Below, piece by piece: positions 1-11,956 of a stretch of 64,000 nucleotides of DNA; position 1 is the stretch's first letter, and the number at the start of each line of letters is the position of its first letter. Position numbers and translations under genes: made by a program. The notes beneath the pieces are model-generated. The model did not search any database and was not told the DNA's origin. It worked only from the letters and a program-made list of their open reading frames with translations. Origin of the DNA: Geosiphon pyriformis (taxonomy: Eukaryota > Glomeromycota > Glomeromycetes > Archaeosporales > Geosiphonaceae); assembly GCA_016748015.1 (NCBI GenBank), contig JAAOMT010000057.1, positions 547,536 to 611,535 of the forward strand, read 5' to 3'.

Positions 1-3000
1 ACAAAGATAAAAAAATAATTAATTTGATTTAAACATAAAATTAGTAAAAAAATATAAGCATTTTGGTCATTTATTTTTTAAGTATAATTCTTCTAACTCA
101 TTCACTCCTATCTTGAAGAAAGTCTATAAAAAATATATATTAAATAAGAATCATCTTCAGCTAATGTATTTTTATGTAAAAAATATTTTCATAGCCCAAT
201 TTGCTGTTTTTAATAACAAGTCTTAAGTAAAAGTAGTGTTATTGGTAGTTTTACTTGTCATATTTTCTAATAGTACTCATCTTGGTTCTGGTTTTGGCTT
301 ATTTTTAGTTAGTATTTCATATATTGATAAAGCTTTTTTTGTTATAATAAATAATATATCTACCAATATTTGCTTGACTTTATTGAACATTTCTTAAAAC
401 TTTTGGCTAATTAAGTGTCTAATATTGTATACAAGCTAAGCAATTTAGAACTAATGTCCTTGATATCTATTTTTTAATCTTTTATCCCAACTGTTTTAGT
501 ACTCTTAAACTCAAATTTAGATTTAAACATGGTTTTAAATAATTATACAGTATTGTTTTATTTTTTATCTTAAATTGTAAAGAACAAATCTTCTAATTTA
601 AATTTAAGTAGCTCAAAAATTCTGACCACTAAAGTTGGTGGCTTGGAATTAAAGATGGTTGTTCTTAAGATTTTTATTAATTCAATTTTAAAAAATTAGA
701 TCAATTGTGTACTGGTTCAAGTTTTTTGACATATTTTTCATCTTGATAAGTAATTTTGTTTAAATGATAGCTATATGTAATATTAAAGACATGAACAATA
801 TAATTAAGCAAGAAGATATAATCAAGTAGCACAATAAATTTGGTAATTGAATTTCTATTATTATTAAGACTAGACTAAAATAACAGACTAGATTCTGAAT
901 AAAAAATAAGTTTCAGAATATAAGAGTTTTTGTTTCTGGTTTAAATACTAGTTATATAAAAGTTAAAATAACAATAATAATAAACAATGCTTTAATTTAA
1001 CATATATACAAGATTTTTGAGGTCTTTAGTCATTTTATTTCAATTTGTTTGTTGTTTAGCAACAAAATTTCAGTAATAATTTTGGGTTTATATGCTGGTG
1101 CCTTGGCTAACATGTAATTTAATCAAGCTTATAAAGTGAATTTAGTTATTGCTAAGACAATTGTTTTAAGTTTTCATGTTGTATTGGATGACAACTTTAA
1201 TAAAAATAGTGTAAAATATAGTGTAAGCTTTAAAAAATGTTTTAATTTAGGTTTGTGTAATTTTCTGGTAAGTAATTCAGCTGTTAAGATTTCAATATGA
1301 AGCAATTCAAGAAATATAAAAAAAACTATTAATTATATTCTGGTTAGTAAATATCTTTCAATATAATAGTTAAACATAAAGTCTGTGATGTTTTTAATTT
1401 CTTTAATACTGATTATTTGGCTATTGTAGTTTTGATTGGCTTGAGTGGCCTTTTGAATGTACACTTAAATACAATCTGCAAATAAACTAATAAGAATCAA
1501 TAGAAATTTGGTATTAAGAATGTAAACAATTCAAAATAGATTTAGTTTAAAAAATATTTATCAGAACAAATATCTAGTATGCTTGACAAATTTTATATTG
1601 TAAAAGAACAGAGCAATTTAAATACTATGTAAAAACTTCTAAAATCAGTAATAGTTGAATTAACAAAGTTTTTTACAAAATTTAGTTTAGAAATCCCAAT
1701 AATTTCAGAAACAAGCAGTTTTTAAGATTTTACAGATTGAAAATTTTGGTTTTGAAGTTGGTTAAGACTTTTTTCTTAAAGAATATTATTAAGTCTAACT
1801 GTTTTGGAGATATTTGGTCTAGATTGAATACTATTAATTTTTTTAAGCTGTTGTCTTTGGTTAAAAGTAGAACAAAAAGTAAAGAAATATTCATTTTTTT
1901 ATCAAAAGTTAAGAAAACATATTGCATATTTAAATATCAAGAATTTGAAGCTATAAAAACAGTTATAATTTAGGACATAATCAATAGGAAAATAGAAGAC
2001 TTTTGTACAAACAAAAATCATATAATCAAAAATATTCTGAAAAAACCTTTTTAAAAAATGGTTTTAAATTATTTAGTAATAGATGAAAATTTGATTTTAG
2101 AACCTAAAATAGTAAAAACCAAAGTAAATAAAATCATAGAAAACTGAACTAAGAAGAGACTAGTGTCCAAAGTAGTGCCAAATTTTTGGTCTTGACAATA
2201 TATGTCTTAGAATTATGTTAAAAATAGAACATTTTTTAATATTATAAAATAAATTAGTTCAAATAAATTGTTTCTAAATATAAGAAATTTACTTAATAAC
2301 AAAACTGCTGGTCTGTCTAGTATTTTAAATGAATTATAAAAACAAAGTAGTTCTAAAGTTATGACTTGTTTCTTAATCCTGTTAAATTGTTGTTTGAATA
2401 TTAACACAGTTTTTATTTTATAAAAAAAAGCTTAGATTTTTATGATTCCAAAGTTCTATAATTAAAATAAGATGTTAATCAACACTAAATTAATAGTGCT
2501 AATTAAGATGACCAAGAAAATTTTGTTAAAGATACTTTCAAACCAGATTTCTCTTGTATATAATACATCTAGTGCTTTTTATAAAGATAATTTTTCAATA
2601 TTAAAAGATATATTAACTTAGTCTCCAGTATTTGCAATTGGCTTAGTTATAAAAGATACTTTAAAAAAGAATAGGAAGCTGTGATTGATTTTACAAAACA
2701 TGTATAAAGCATATGATTCAGTCAGCTAACATCATTTGAGAAACAGCCTGAGATGCATTAAAATATGTGGACAATTTATCAATTTTTTTGACAGTATATA
2801 TCAGAACAAAATTAACGGAATCATAATTGACTTTAGTCTATTAGATAATTATTATATACATAATAAATTAGACTAAGATAAAGTTTTTTTTACATTTCTT
2901 CTGAAGAATTTTTTATGACTTTTTTTTGTGTAAAATTAAAAGACATAAACATTTATGTAATTACTGTATTGACACAAAATTTATAGCCAAAACAAACAAA

Positions 3001-3098
3001 TTAGAGAACACAAATGGTAAGACTTTTTTTTTACAGTTAGTATTTTTGTTGATAATACAATTTGAGTAAGAAATAACCAAACTTTAACTTAATATATT

Positions 3099-3398
3099 TT
3101 GAATATTGCCAGTAAATTTTTTAATATTAACAATATTTCAATTAATAATAACAAAACAGTGGTTATTTCTATTAACCAGAAGATTAAAAATGCATTTTTG
3201 ACTATTAATGAGAGTCCTATATTAATTGTAAAAAAAGATAAATTACATTATTATTTGAGAATTTATCTTTTTACTAATAGTCTATTTAATCTTAGTTTGA
3301 TAAAAACTTATTTAAATATTAGGTTTTTTATAAACATAGTATTGAAGAAAGCAATTTCAGATAAACAATTCTGTTATTTGGTCTCTGTTGTCTTATAG
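3099..3398 (+). pseudogene. LINE reverse-transcriptase thumb fragment
   Basis: This is the longest surviving open stretch of ORF2 in LINE copy 1, 99 codons. It holds the LINE RT segment after the catalytic FVDD box: an INNNKTV-like strand, then HYYLRIYL (the H-YLGI-type motif), then ISDKQFCYLVS. The upstream catalytic box is mutated and a TAG closes the frame, so it is a relic rather than a gene. Confidence 0.7.
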
Positions 3399-3497
3399 CC
3401 TATTATATATTATTATATACAGTTTAGTTTTATTTTAATTAATGTTTGCTGCAAATAAAATTTTTTAATCAAAAAAAACCTGAAAATAAAAGCTAGA

Positions 3498-3936
3498 TTG
3501 CCTAAAAATTTCTCCAATAACACTTTGTATTATTTATTTCTGTACAATCTGAAGTTTTTTAAACTGTTACAAGCTAAAAATAAAGTGACTTTAACAGTTA
3601 GTTTTGCTAATTCTAAGAGTATTCTTAACAGACTTTTTGATTATTGGTTTCTGAATTTGCAGGCTTTGAGCTGGACTTTGGCTAATACTTTGCAATATTC
3701 TGTTAGATTAGGTCAGTTTTGTAAACAATTTCTTTGTTGGAGTAGTATAGGTGTTTTTAAACAATAAAATCTCTTTATTAAAAAACTTGCCACAAGTTTT
3801 TTGCAGTTCAAAAAAGTTTTTAATATCTAACATTTTGGGTAAAAAAACTTATTACAAAATTGTGATTTTTTTAAAATATTATAATGTTGCTTTTGATGAC
3901 AGACTTTTGGATAAACATAGCAATTTAATAACTTAA
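3498..3936 (+). pseudogene. LINE ORF2 connection-region fragment
   Basis: Two overlapping open stretches (3498-3767 and 3751-3936, a frameshift apart) continue LINE copy 1 ORF2 between RT and RNase H. SFANSKSILNRLF and YNVAFDDRL align by eye to the equivalent region of the same LINE family. A frameshift and flanking stops mark it as non-functional. Confidence 0.6.
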
Positions 3937-4757
3937 AAGACTTTTTGCCACCAAAAAAAACTGGATCCAAGGAGTTTTGTTCTAGTTTGGTTTACTATAG
4001 CATCTGGTTTTTTAAATAGCTTAAAATTTACTATTGAAAATAACCTAAATAATTCGAATATTGTTTTTCATAATGTCTTGAATTTAAATAGTTTTGAGTT
4101 AATTAAAGATCTTCTGCATAAAGTTTAGGCTAATGTTTTTGATATTTATATTAATAGGTTATTTAAAAAATTGGATACAGCAGAAATAGCTGGTGGGACA
4201 GTTGTCTATTTCTCAAATATGAATATGAATATTGGTGTTAAAGTGTTTAGTATGGTGTCTTTTACAATAACTGAACTATAAGCTATTACTTTGGTTTTGG
4301 AATATGTGCTTTTTTCTAGCTTTGTAGTTTTGTATTTAAACAGTTAAGCAGCTATTAATGCATACAAATCAGAACTTAATTTATTTAAACCAAACTTTTG
4401 CAATAAATGTTGGATGAAAAAGTGTTATGTTAATAATCTGATAAAAACAAAAATTTAAATGTAATTTGGTTAAAGATTAAGAGTCATTTAAGTGTGTTTA
4501 ATAATAACTATATTAAAAAACTGATTAAAACAGCTGTCTATTCTCCTATGTTTCTTCTTATTAATATTTTGAAGCATTATTTGGTTGTTAATAGTTTGGT
4601 GGTATCTGACAATACATGTTATTTCATTCAGAATATTTATGAAACAATTACTAGCATTCATTAGAAAGTGAATTTTGGTTTTAAAATTATCAATAATTTT
4701 CTTATTTGTAATATTAATTGGGTTTAGACAGTTAAAGTTTGGCATTTAAACTTACAT

Positions 4758-4949
4758 ATGCTCACTAATATTATTAGCAAATCCACAATCAATCTTAGAA
4801 CTTATATAATGAAAATAGTTTATAAGAGACTTTCTATTGCTATATGTAAAAGACTATATAATAAGTTCTATCTGATTGTTTTGTGCTTATTTCATAAGAA
4901 TATAAAACTTTCAGATTATTTATTCATGTATTCAAGTAATGCAAACTAA
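4758..4949 (+). pseudogene. LINE ORF2 C-terminal fragment
   Basis: This 63-codon open stretch carries the conserved RTYIMK...KRLYNKFY segment of the LINE ORF2 C-terminus, which normally precedes a CxxC/HxxxC zinc finger. The finger is degraded (VLCLFHKN in place of a second Cys). It belongs to LINE copy 1. Confidence 0.65.
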
Positions 4950-5590
4950 CAAAAGAAATTAATTTTGGGTTATGTTAAGTTTTAGTTATTATTAGCTGGT
5001 AAAAAAATGTTTGTATTTTTTTTTGTGTTATGGTTTCTATTCTCTTGTTTATTTAATATTGGGTTGTATATAATGCTTTGTAAAAGATTTGTTCTTAAGT
5101 CTTGGCTCAAAGATGCTTTGGTAATATTTGATAACAAAAAAAAAGCCATTTGTATACTGGTTAATTTCTCTTGTTATTTAATTAACTTTTATTACTATAA
5201 AATATGATATATTAGGGTAATACATAAATCAAAAACAGAGAAAACTAGATTGATAAGTAATATTAGTATAATACCTATATTACCTAATAGATTACATACA
5301 AGTTTATTAAATAAGATAGTTTGTATGCTTGACATTATTAAATTCTTTACAGCAAGCTTTGATAAGCATTTGTCTTGTGTTTTTCTTTGACATTGATAGT
5401 AGTTTAATAGTTTATATAAATGTATAGTGCTGTTTAAGTTAGTTTAAGTAGTTAGTTATATGTAGTAAGGACATGAATTGTATTTAGTTAGAATTTTTTA
5501 GTTTAATTCTATATATTAGATAACAATTAAGTTATACTTATTAAATTAAATAAAAAAATATATATATCAAATAGAATATATTAATAAAAA

Positions 5591-7570
5591 AAAATTTGAA
5601 AACAAAAGCTAACCAGTCAAAAAAATTTTTAATAAAACTGTTTACTATCTATGTTTATATGATCTAAAATTTTTTGAATAAATATAAGTGATAAATAATA
5701 TAATTATAATGATAGATTTTTTAAATATTAATAGTATTCTTAGTTATTTGTTTAATCACAGATTGTTAATTTATAAGTATTGAGTTGGTTTTTCAAACAT
5801 TTATTATAATACTTTATTAAGTTAAAAATTAGTTTAATCAACAACTTTTTGGCTAGTATAATAAAAATTTTTCTAAATTATAACATTTTTTTTGAAAATT
5901 TGTTTTTTTTCATATTTTGTTTTTCTAATAACATTCTAATATTGCTTATTTTAGAAAATTTGGTCTTTTATAAGGTTTTTTGCTTCTTTAAAAAATTTGG
6001 TATTGCTTTTATTAAACAACTTTATATTAAAAAAAGTTAATTTTTGATTAAAAAAGTTTTATTATTAAAAAAAAACTTGATTTTAAAAGTCTAGTTTCTG
6101 TTTGATTTAAATTAGTATTTGATTTTTTAGTTAATAATATCTTTTATTAAACTAATTTGTTTTTAAATAGTAGTTTCTGTTTTTTAAATATTTGTGGTTT
6201 TAATACTTTTTTTGTGATTAAAAAAAGTTTTTCTGATGTTAATTTAGATATTATTAATATTTATACAAATAAGTTTTTGAAAAATCTAAGTATATTTAAG
6301 ATAAAATATAATACAGTTGTATTTTTTATTAATTTGAATTTGGTTGTAAATTTTGTAATTAATAATATGATTTTGTTTATATTAATAGAATTATATATAA
6401 TTGTTTTGGTGCCTGAATATATTTCTGTTTCTAATACTATTAAGACATATTCAGATAGTTAAACTGTTTTGAATATTTATTTAATTGAATTAAATATTGC
6501 TTTGCCAGATTTTTTTAATTGTTGTTAACTTAAAAGACATAATATTATAAATTTTATTAGAAATAGAAATCTTTATATTACTTAGTTTAAGGTTAAAAAC
6601 TATTTAAATGTTTTAAATAATAAATATGCTAATAAACTGATTGTTTGTACTTTTTATTTGAGTTTAATACTTTTTATTTATATTCATAAAAAGTATATTA
6701 AAGTTAGTAATATAGTAATATTTAAAAATACTAAGTATTTTATTTGTAATATATTCAAAATTATTTGTTATATTTGCTAAAAAATTAAATCTGGTTTTAA
6801 TATTATAAATAAAAATATTATTAAAAATATTAATTAAAATCAGATTGTTTTAATTTGACATTTTAACTTATATATAATCTTTAGTTTTATTAGTAAAACA
6901 TTTGCTAATTTGTATTTATATTTTATAAAAACTTTGTATTATTACTTGTCTGTTGCTATTTATAAACATTTGTACAATAAAAAATATCTTAGTATTTTAT
7001 GTTTATATTATAAAAAGATAGAATTTTTTTATATATAAATCAAATTTTGCTGTTTGTAAAAAATTAATCAAGTTGTAAATAGTTTTATAAAGTTTTTTTT
7101 CAAATTTAAGTCTGTTATCTACTTGTGTTTTACTGTTGTTTTTTTTATATGTATTTAATTATATTGTTTATATTGTTTTGTGTAAAAGTATTATATTTAA
7201 AAAATAGTATTTGAAAGCTTTGTTTATTTTTGGTTGCTTACAGATTGTTATTAAAAAAATTATTAATTTTGTATATAGTTTAAGTATAGTTTACTATAAA
7301 AAAATATAATTAGTGTAGTCTAAATATAAAGCAGTTTTAGAAAAGAGTAGTTTGGTTTTTTGCAATAGTTTTATGTCTTTAATGATATATAATTTAATGT
7401 CTTTGCTTTTTAATAGTGTTGTTAAGTTGCTTAGAATTACAAAAACATATAATATTAGTTTTAATACACACAAATTTTGTGATCTTTTTTTAAAAATTAG
7501 TTGTTATATTTCTGTTAAAATAAATATATAGTGTTGTTCTAATTGGTTTAAGTAGCTGGTCATATATAAA
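5591..7570 (+). mobile_element. 5'-truncated LINE, copy 2
   Basis: A second copy of the same LINE, starting at the equivalent of copy 1 position about 3480 and running to the 3' end. The same landmarks recur in order with different stops: the post-RT region at 5610-6040, a fragment at 6157-6462, the RTYIMK/KRLYN-like segment near 6900-6990, and a matching 3' tail (5411-5470 versus 7527-7570, sharing the TTTAAGTAG-T-GT-ATAT pattern). The 5' truncation is typical of incomplete target-primed reverse transcription. It is the most AT-enriched copy in the window. Confidence 0.7.
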
Positions 7571-7615
7571 AAATATATAATTTGCATCTAATTTAAATTA
7601 CTTAGTTTAATATAT

Positions 7616-8357
7616 TGTTACAGTTAAAACCCATACTTTTTATTAGTTATTATATGTATTAATTACTAATATTATATAATTAGCCATTTTATTTTTAGAT
7701 AATAATCATTGACCTAATTAATAATCTAATTATTAATCTAATTATTGACCTAATTATTGACCTAATTATTGATCTGATTGTTAACTTGATTATTGACCTA
7801 GTTATTGATTTGTTTATTGACTATTTTCAATAGCTATATAAGTGATAAGTCTCTTAGTTGTAAAAAGACATAATCAAAGTAATAAAATAAAACTCACTAT
7901 TAATTATTTCTTCTTATATTGCTTATTTCTTTTTTTTTATCTTTAAATATCTAAATATCTTGGAATAAAAAATTATTTGTTGGCATTTACATACTTTATC
8001 TTTTTTTTTGATTTGTATTATTAGAATTAGTCTGAGAAATGATTGCTTGTTTTTGTGATTTATTAAATAAAAAAACAATTGAAAAACACAATAATACCTG
8101 TTATTAATTTTAAAAATTATTGAATTAAGGCATAGAATAATAGCAGTGGTATTATTTGTTAATAAACACAGACTATTTTTTTACCTTTAGATTTTCAAAA
8201 AAGATTTGTAACTGTGATTTTTATAAGATTGATCACATATATTGAATTTTTACTTATTTAATTCATTTCCATATTGTATTTTTTTTTGATTATTTTTATT
8301 ACTCTACAATTTTGTTCTCTCTTGCTATCTGTTAGCTTGTTATTCCAACTCATAATA
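7616..8357 (+). mobile_element. Solo LTR of Ty3-like family D
   Basis: A lone LTR in the opposite orientation to the family-D LTRs at 39636 and 43142. It starts TGTTACAG and ends CTCATAATA, against CTGTAACA in D1. Both edges are flanked by ATAT, a possible 4-bp target-site duplication but weak in such AT-rich DNA. It contains the family-D 12-bp tandem repeat block and the same GTGATAAGTCTCTTAG-like segment after it. No internal element sequence flanks it, consistent with LTR-LTR recombination. Confidence 0.75.
7703..7815 (+). repeat. 12-bp minisatellite inside family-D LTR
   Basis: About nine imperfect tandem units of ATTGACCTAATT (variants ATTAATCTAATT, ATTGATCTGATT). The reverse complement of the same array occurs in the other two family-D LTRs at about 40178-40272 and 43672-43803. 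Confidence 0.85.
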
Positions 8358-8727
8358 ATATTATGTTAAATAACATTTGGATCTTATTTATTAAAAAAAA
8401 ATTAATGAGTTTATAATAATTTTTAAGTTTTTTTTTTGTTATTATTGTTTTATATAATATATTTTTTAAGTATATTTATTGTTAATATTAAAACAGTTCT
8501 TAATGTTTTTAATAAAATTTTTTAAATTATATTAAAGCTTATTAATGTTTGCACAATATATTATTGTTTATTTTAAAACTTTTAAAATTATTATAATTGT
8601 TTTTGTTTGTTAATTAGTTTTAATAGATAAAAACAGTATTAAAATCTTTTTTTTTGTTAATTAAAAAAGATTATTATTTTTTGTAATATATTTAAAATCA
8701 AGTTGGTTAATTTTTTTGGCTATATAG
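8358..8727. other. AT-rich spacer, no gene seen
   Basis: Long T and A runs with stops in all frames. I see no gene, RNA or repeat boundary here. Confidence 0.6.
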
Positions 8728-9418
8728 TTTTTTTTTTTTAATTTTTTTTAATGAGTAAAGTCCAAATATGACTTACTACTATACATTACATCAATAATCT
8801 AAACTAAGTGTGAATCATGTATTTGCTACACATGACCAGCCACTCAGGTCAATCAAGACAATACTAGACACTTATATGAACAGAAACTATGTTTCTAATA
8901 TCTGAGAAAAACAGACAAGACTTACAAAACCCAAAACTAATACCAAATACATTGGCAACACCCAATAACCTAACCATTCCAGCTGAGAACACCACCAAAA
9001 GACCAGAAACTGAGACAGGAACAGAACTATCCTATAGAATCAAGCCACATTTTTTTATAATAACCTGGTATTTGATACACACCAGCCAAATATTATCCTA
9101 AAAAGCAAAACAAAATTTACACACAAAAAATACAACATTCTGAGCTGTAACTTTAGAATTCTTAAAAACAAAAACAGATTCATGATACCAATTGTTGAAA
9201 ACAAAACCTTTACACAGAGCTGTACTAACAACAACATCAGAAACACAAATATACAACAATTGCAAGACACAAGAAAAAGAGTGAGATAAACTCGAGTGCA
9301 TCTCCCAAGTAGACACATGAACTTCCATCAACTAAACACAATCAGCAGTGTTAAAAGGACAAGAAAAAACATGGTTCAAGACCTCAACATCTCCACAGAA
9401 CAAACACACCACATTGGG
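8728..9418 (-). mobile_element. 3' fragment of a younger LINE copy (copy 3)
   Basis: On the minus strand this reads the end of LINE ORF2. A CxxC...H zinc-finger remnant (VVCLFCGDVEVLNHVFSC) lies near 9360-9418, then VSTALCKGFVFNNW near 9185-9225, then the C-terminal IRNIVSVHISV and a 3' UTR ending in an A-rich tail (seen as T runs at about 8728-8752). It is clearly less AT-biased than copies 1 and 2 and retains more coding identity, so it inserted later. The open stretch 9098-9331 is part of it. Confidence 0.75.
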
Positions 9419-10080
9419 GTATATAGTTTTTGAAATTAATAATTATATCTGTTTTATTTTCTGTTTTTTTAACTTTGCATAATAATTACAATATATTATT
9501 GTTATTTTTAGTTTTTAAAAAAACCTAAATATTATAATTATTAAACTAGTACTTTAAAAAAATGTTATATTTGGTAAAAAATTTTTGAATATTAATGCTA
9601 CTTTAAGTATTAAAATGTAGATTATTTGGTTTTAAGTTGTAAAATATTGTTCAAATCTGTGATTTTTTTTAAGGTTTTGAATCTTATGTTAAGGCTTTTG
9701 TCTTATTAGCTTTTTTGTTGTTGTTTTTTTGGCTGTTTCTGCTGTTGTTGCTGTTAATCTTATAGTTGGTTCTAAATTAGTTCTAAGTTGGTTTTTTTGG
9801 AATTTGAGTTGGCTGTTTTGGTTTTTTTGATCAGATTTATTGTTGAATTCATTAATGCTTTGGTTGTTTTGGTTACTAGATTACTTAATATTTCTTTTGT
9901 TTTACATAATAAGCTCAAAGACATAATTAAACTTGTTCTCAGAATAGGTTTTTTTCTTTAGAATCAACGTAGTTTAGCCTTAAATGGACTTGTGTGTCTG
10001 CTCATATGTAGAAAGTGCTTGAATCACATCTAATTTAGGACTCTTGGTAGGTATTATATTAGATAGTAATAGGCGTTAAA
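9419..10080 (+). other. AT-rich spacer with possible LINE ORF1 scrap
   Basis: The first part is featureless AT-rich DNA. From about 9640 the plus strand reads a Leu/Val-rich repetitive stretch (FELAVLVFLIRFIVEF) that resembles the coiled-coil end of a LINE ORF1. It is broken by stops and the assignment is weak. Confidence 0.35.
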
Positions 10081-10715
10081 TAATAATAAAAAAATGATGA
10101 TAATGATAAATTAATTTTGTTAATAATATTATCTATTATATTATTATTTAATTATTATTTATAAATATATACGTATAATAAAACAGCAAAAAAAAATTGT
10201 TTTAATTAAAATTAAAATAAGTTTGTATTAAAATGAAATTTTTTTTTTAATTATAATAACTTGATTATTAATTTTCTTAGTTTTGTGCATATAATTTTAA
10301 ATTTGTTTTATTCAAAAATTATTATTAATTAATAAACTGAATAAATCATTTTTTAAAAACAAAAATAACATTATACAATTGAAAAACTTAATCAATGCTT
10401 AAAAACAATTTAAATTGTACAAATTCAAAAAATATAAGGTCTGATATAATACATAAGTTTATAATTTATTGTTATAAAATTTTATTAAAACGAATAATTA
10501 ATTATTAATTATATTAAGAAAACATAAATAAAAGTATCGACAGTGGAAATAGTAAAAAGCATTACAAAAAAAAACAATAAACAAAAAGTTTTATTTGTGA
10601 ATTTAGTATATAGGTTTTCGAGGTTTAAAACGCAGACCGAACTTTTGTTACTGCACTCAATTTCTCTACATAGATAAATAATTTGATAGGGTATCTTTTT
10701 AATTTATAATTCAAA
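10081..10715. other. Boundary between repeat desert and gene island
   Basis: AT-rich DNA without a gene. It includes an ATAAT-rich stretch at 10078-10170. CpG dinucleotides reappear from about 10490 onward, marking entry into the gene-rich, less decayed block. The last 100 bases or so are the probable 3' UTR of the DUF427 gene. Confidence 0.5.
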
Positions 10716-11755
10716 TTACCAGCCCCAAGTTCCAAGGCCACCTTTGAACCCTCGTTCCCCCCCGTCAATATCTGAGGTGATCCAGCCGCCGTAAAAGTCA
10801 CCTTCCTGGGCGTTCACCTGATGGGAAAATATGGTTGAGCGTGTAATAGATTTCGACTACAGAAAGGGAAAGGGAAAGGTAAAAGAGGCTTAAAATTTTA
10901 ATTTGAACTGACCTTCTCACCGTCTACATAGCATTCGAATGGGCTGGGGTAGAACTATTATTGGATTTATTTCCATGTTCGTTATGAATAGATAATTTGA
11001 TTTATTGATATTGAAATTTTAACATGTTAAACTTGGGAAATGGAAGCAAGAATTTCAAATAACTTATTTTCATACCGAAAGATAGTTCTTGATATTTGCG
11101 TAAGCAGGGTTGGGTTTTATATAAAACCAAACTTTTATGACATTCGAAATTGAAAAATTTTATTTTTCACGAAAATGTTATTTATTTCTAAAAGAAAAAA
11201 AAGTGACTAACCTCGATCATGAATGATTTCGTCATCATTCATTTTCACGTCGTAGTAACTCGCTGTACCTTTCCACTGGTAAAAGGTCATTAGACAAGAA
11301 TTTTAAGTTCCCAAAATAGATCGAAATTCAATTTTTTTTGGAATGCCAATTCCATACCTCGCAAAAACTATTCCGCTCACTTATTACGAAATGCTTCAGT
11401 AGGACGTCTTTCGGTGGTATATAATACGCTGAATTATGTTGACAAAATCAGAATTTTGTGTAATCAATCAAAAGATAGTTCCCTGAAATAAAACCCTACT
11501 TGGGGGATGCGAGGTCTCCAAAATACGATAGGCGTTCTTGGTATCAGCTAAAACTATGCCTTTATAAATGACTTTGAGATGTCGTGTAGTGTGTTCAATT
11601 GCTGGTGGTCTAAATTGAAAAAGGCCAAATTGTCAAAATTTAAATGAAGAAAGTTAAATCTAAGATTTAATGGTTGTGCGCGTATAAATATTTCACAAAG
11701 CCTGTTACCGTGGATAATCCCACACACTTTGACGCTTTTTACCCTCTTGACTCAT
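10716..11755 (-). CDS. DUF427-domain protein (7 exons)
   Basis: The predicted protein is 163 aa. Exons on the minus strand: 11755-11709, 11609-11500, 11428-11358, 11275-11212, 11131-11076, 10954-10913 and 10817-10716. All introns are GT-AG and the lengths sum to 492 nt. It opens with WDYPRPPAIE, typical of the DUF427 fold, followed by SHPPTYYIPPKDV, FCEWKGTASYYDV, YVDGEKV, and the closing GGWITSDI...GTWGW, which is the family signature. DUF427 proteins are small beta-barrel proteins found in bacteria and fungi; no reaction is established, so I give none. It has no signal peptide or membrane segment and is likely cytosolic. It is transcribed divergently from the SET gene with about 200 bp between start codons. 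Confidence 0.92.
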
Positions 11756-11956
11756 TACGAATTTATTGTTAAAAAAAAATAAGAATATTTGAGACTTTTT
11801 GCAAACATGATCACAATGAAGAAATGAGTATTATTGGCATATAATCAAATCCAAGTGATTTACAATTTGGTAATCCCTAATATCAATGGATCCTCGCATG
11901 GTCAATCTTTATAAAATTAACGAACTAACAAAGATTCCAGACTCGCAAACTTCACG
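11756..11956. promoter_or_regulatory. Short divergent intergenic region
   Basis: Only 201 bp separate the DUF427 start (minus) and the SET gene start (plus), so both promoters must lie or overlap here. The stretch is AT-rich with no clear TATA box; co-regulation is inference. Confidence 0.5.

Larger units (their letters stand above)
1..5470 (+). mobile_element. Decayed non-LTR retrotransposon (LINE), copy 1
   Basis: A near full-length but heavily mutated LINE; the window opens inside ORF1. A zinc-knuckle-like stretch (reads as KYKHFGH) is near 45-65, and a conserved end of ORF1 (TTKVGGLE-like) near 625-655. ORF2 begins about 790. The RT motif reads YKAYDS near 2705, and the catalytic box reads FVDN instead of FVDD near 3042-3053. 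The RT thumb region is open at 3099-3398, connection and RNase H regions follow at 3498-3936 and 4100-4480, and the Cys-rich tail at 4758-4949. Stops interrupt every domain and many codons look like C-to-T products. Family assignment rests on recognising these motifs in order; it cannot be active. Short ORFs inside are fragments of ORF2, not separate genes. Confidence 0.8.

Noticed and set aside
7703-7815. CRISPR-like array
   Set aside because: Units are 12 bp, contiguous and imperfect with no spacers, and they lie in an LTR of a eukaryotic element. It is a minisatellite.
8889-9101. 70-codon plus-strand ORF as a gene
   Set aside because: It is antisense to the LINE copy 3 tail, which explains the sequence on the minus strand.
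1-10000. Mitochondrial DNA insertion suggested by extreme AT content
   Set aside because: No mitochondrial gene or rRNA is recognisable; LINE and LTR motifs explain the sequence.
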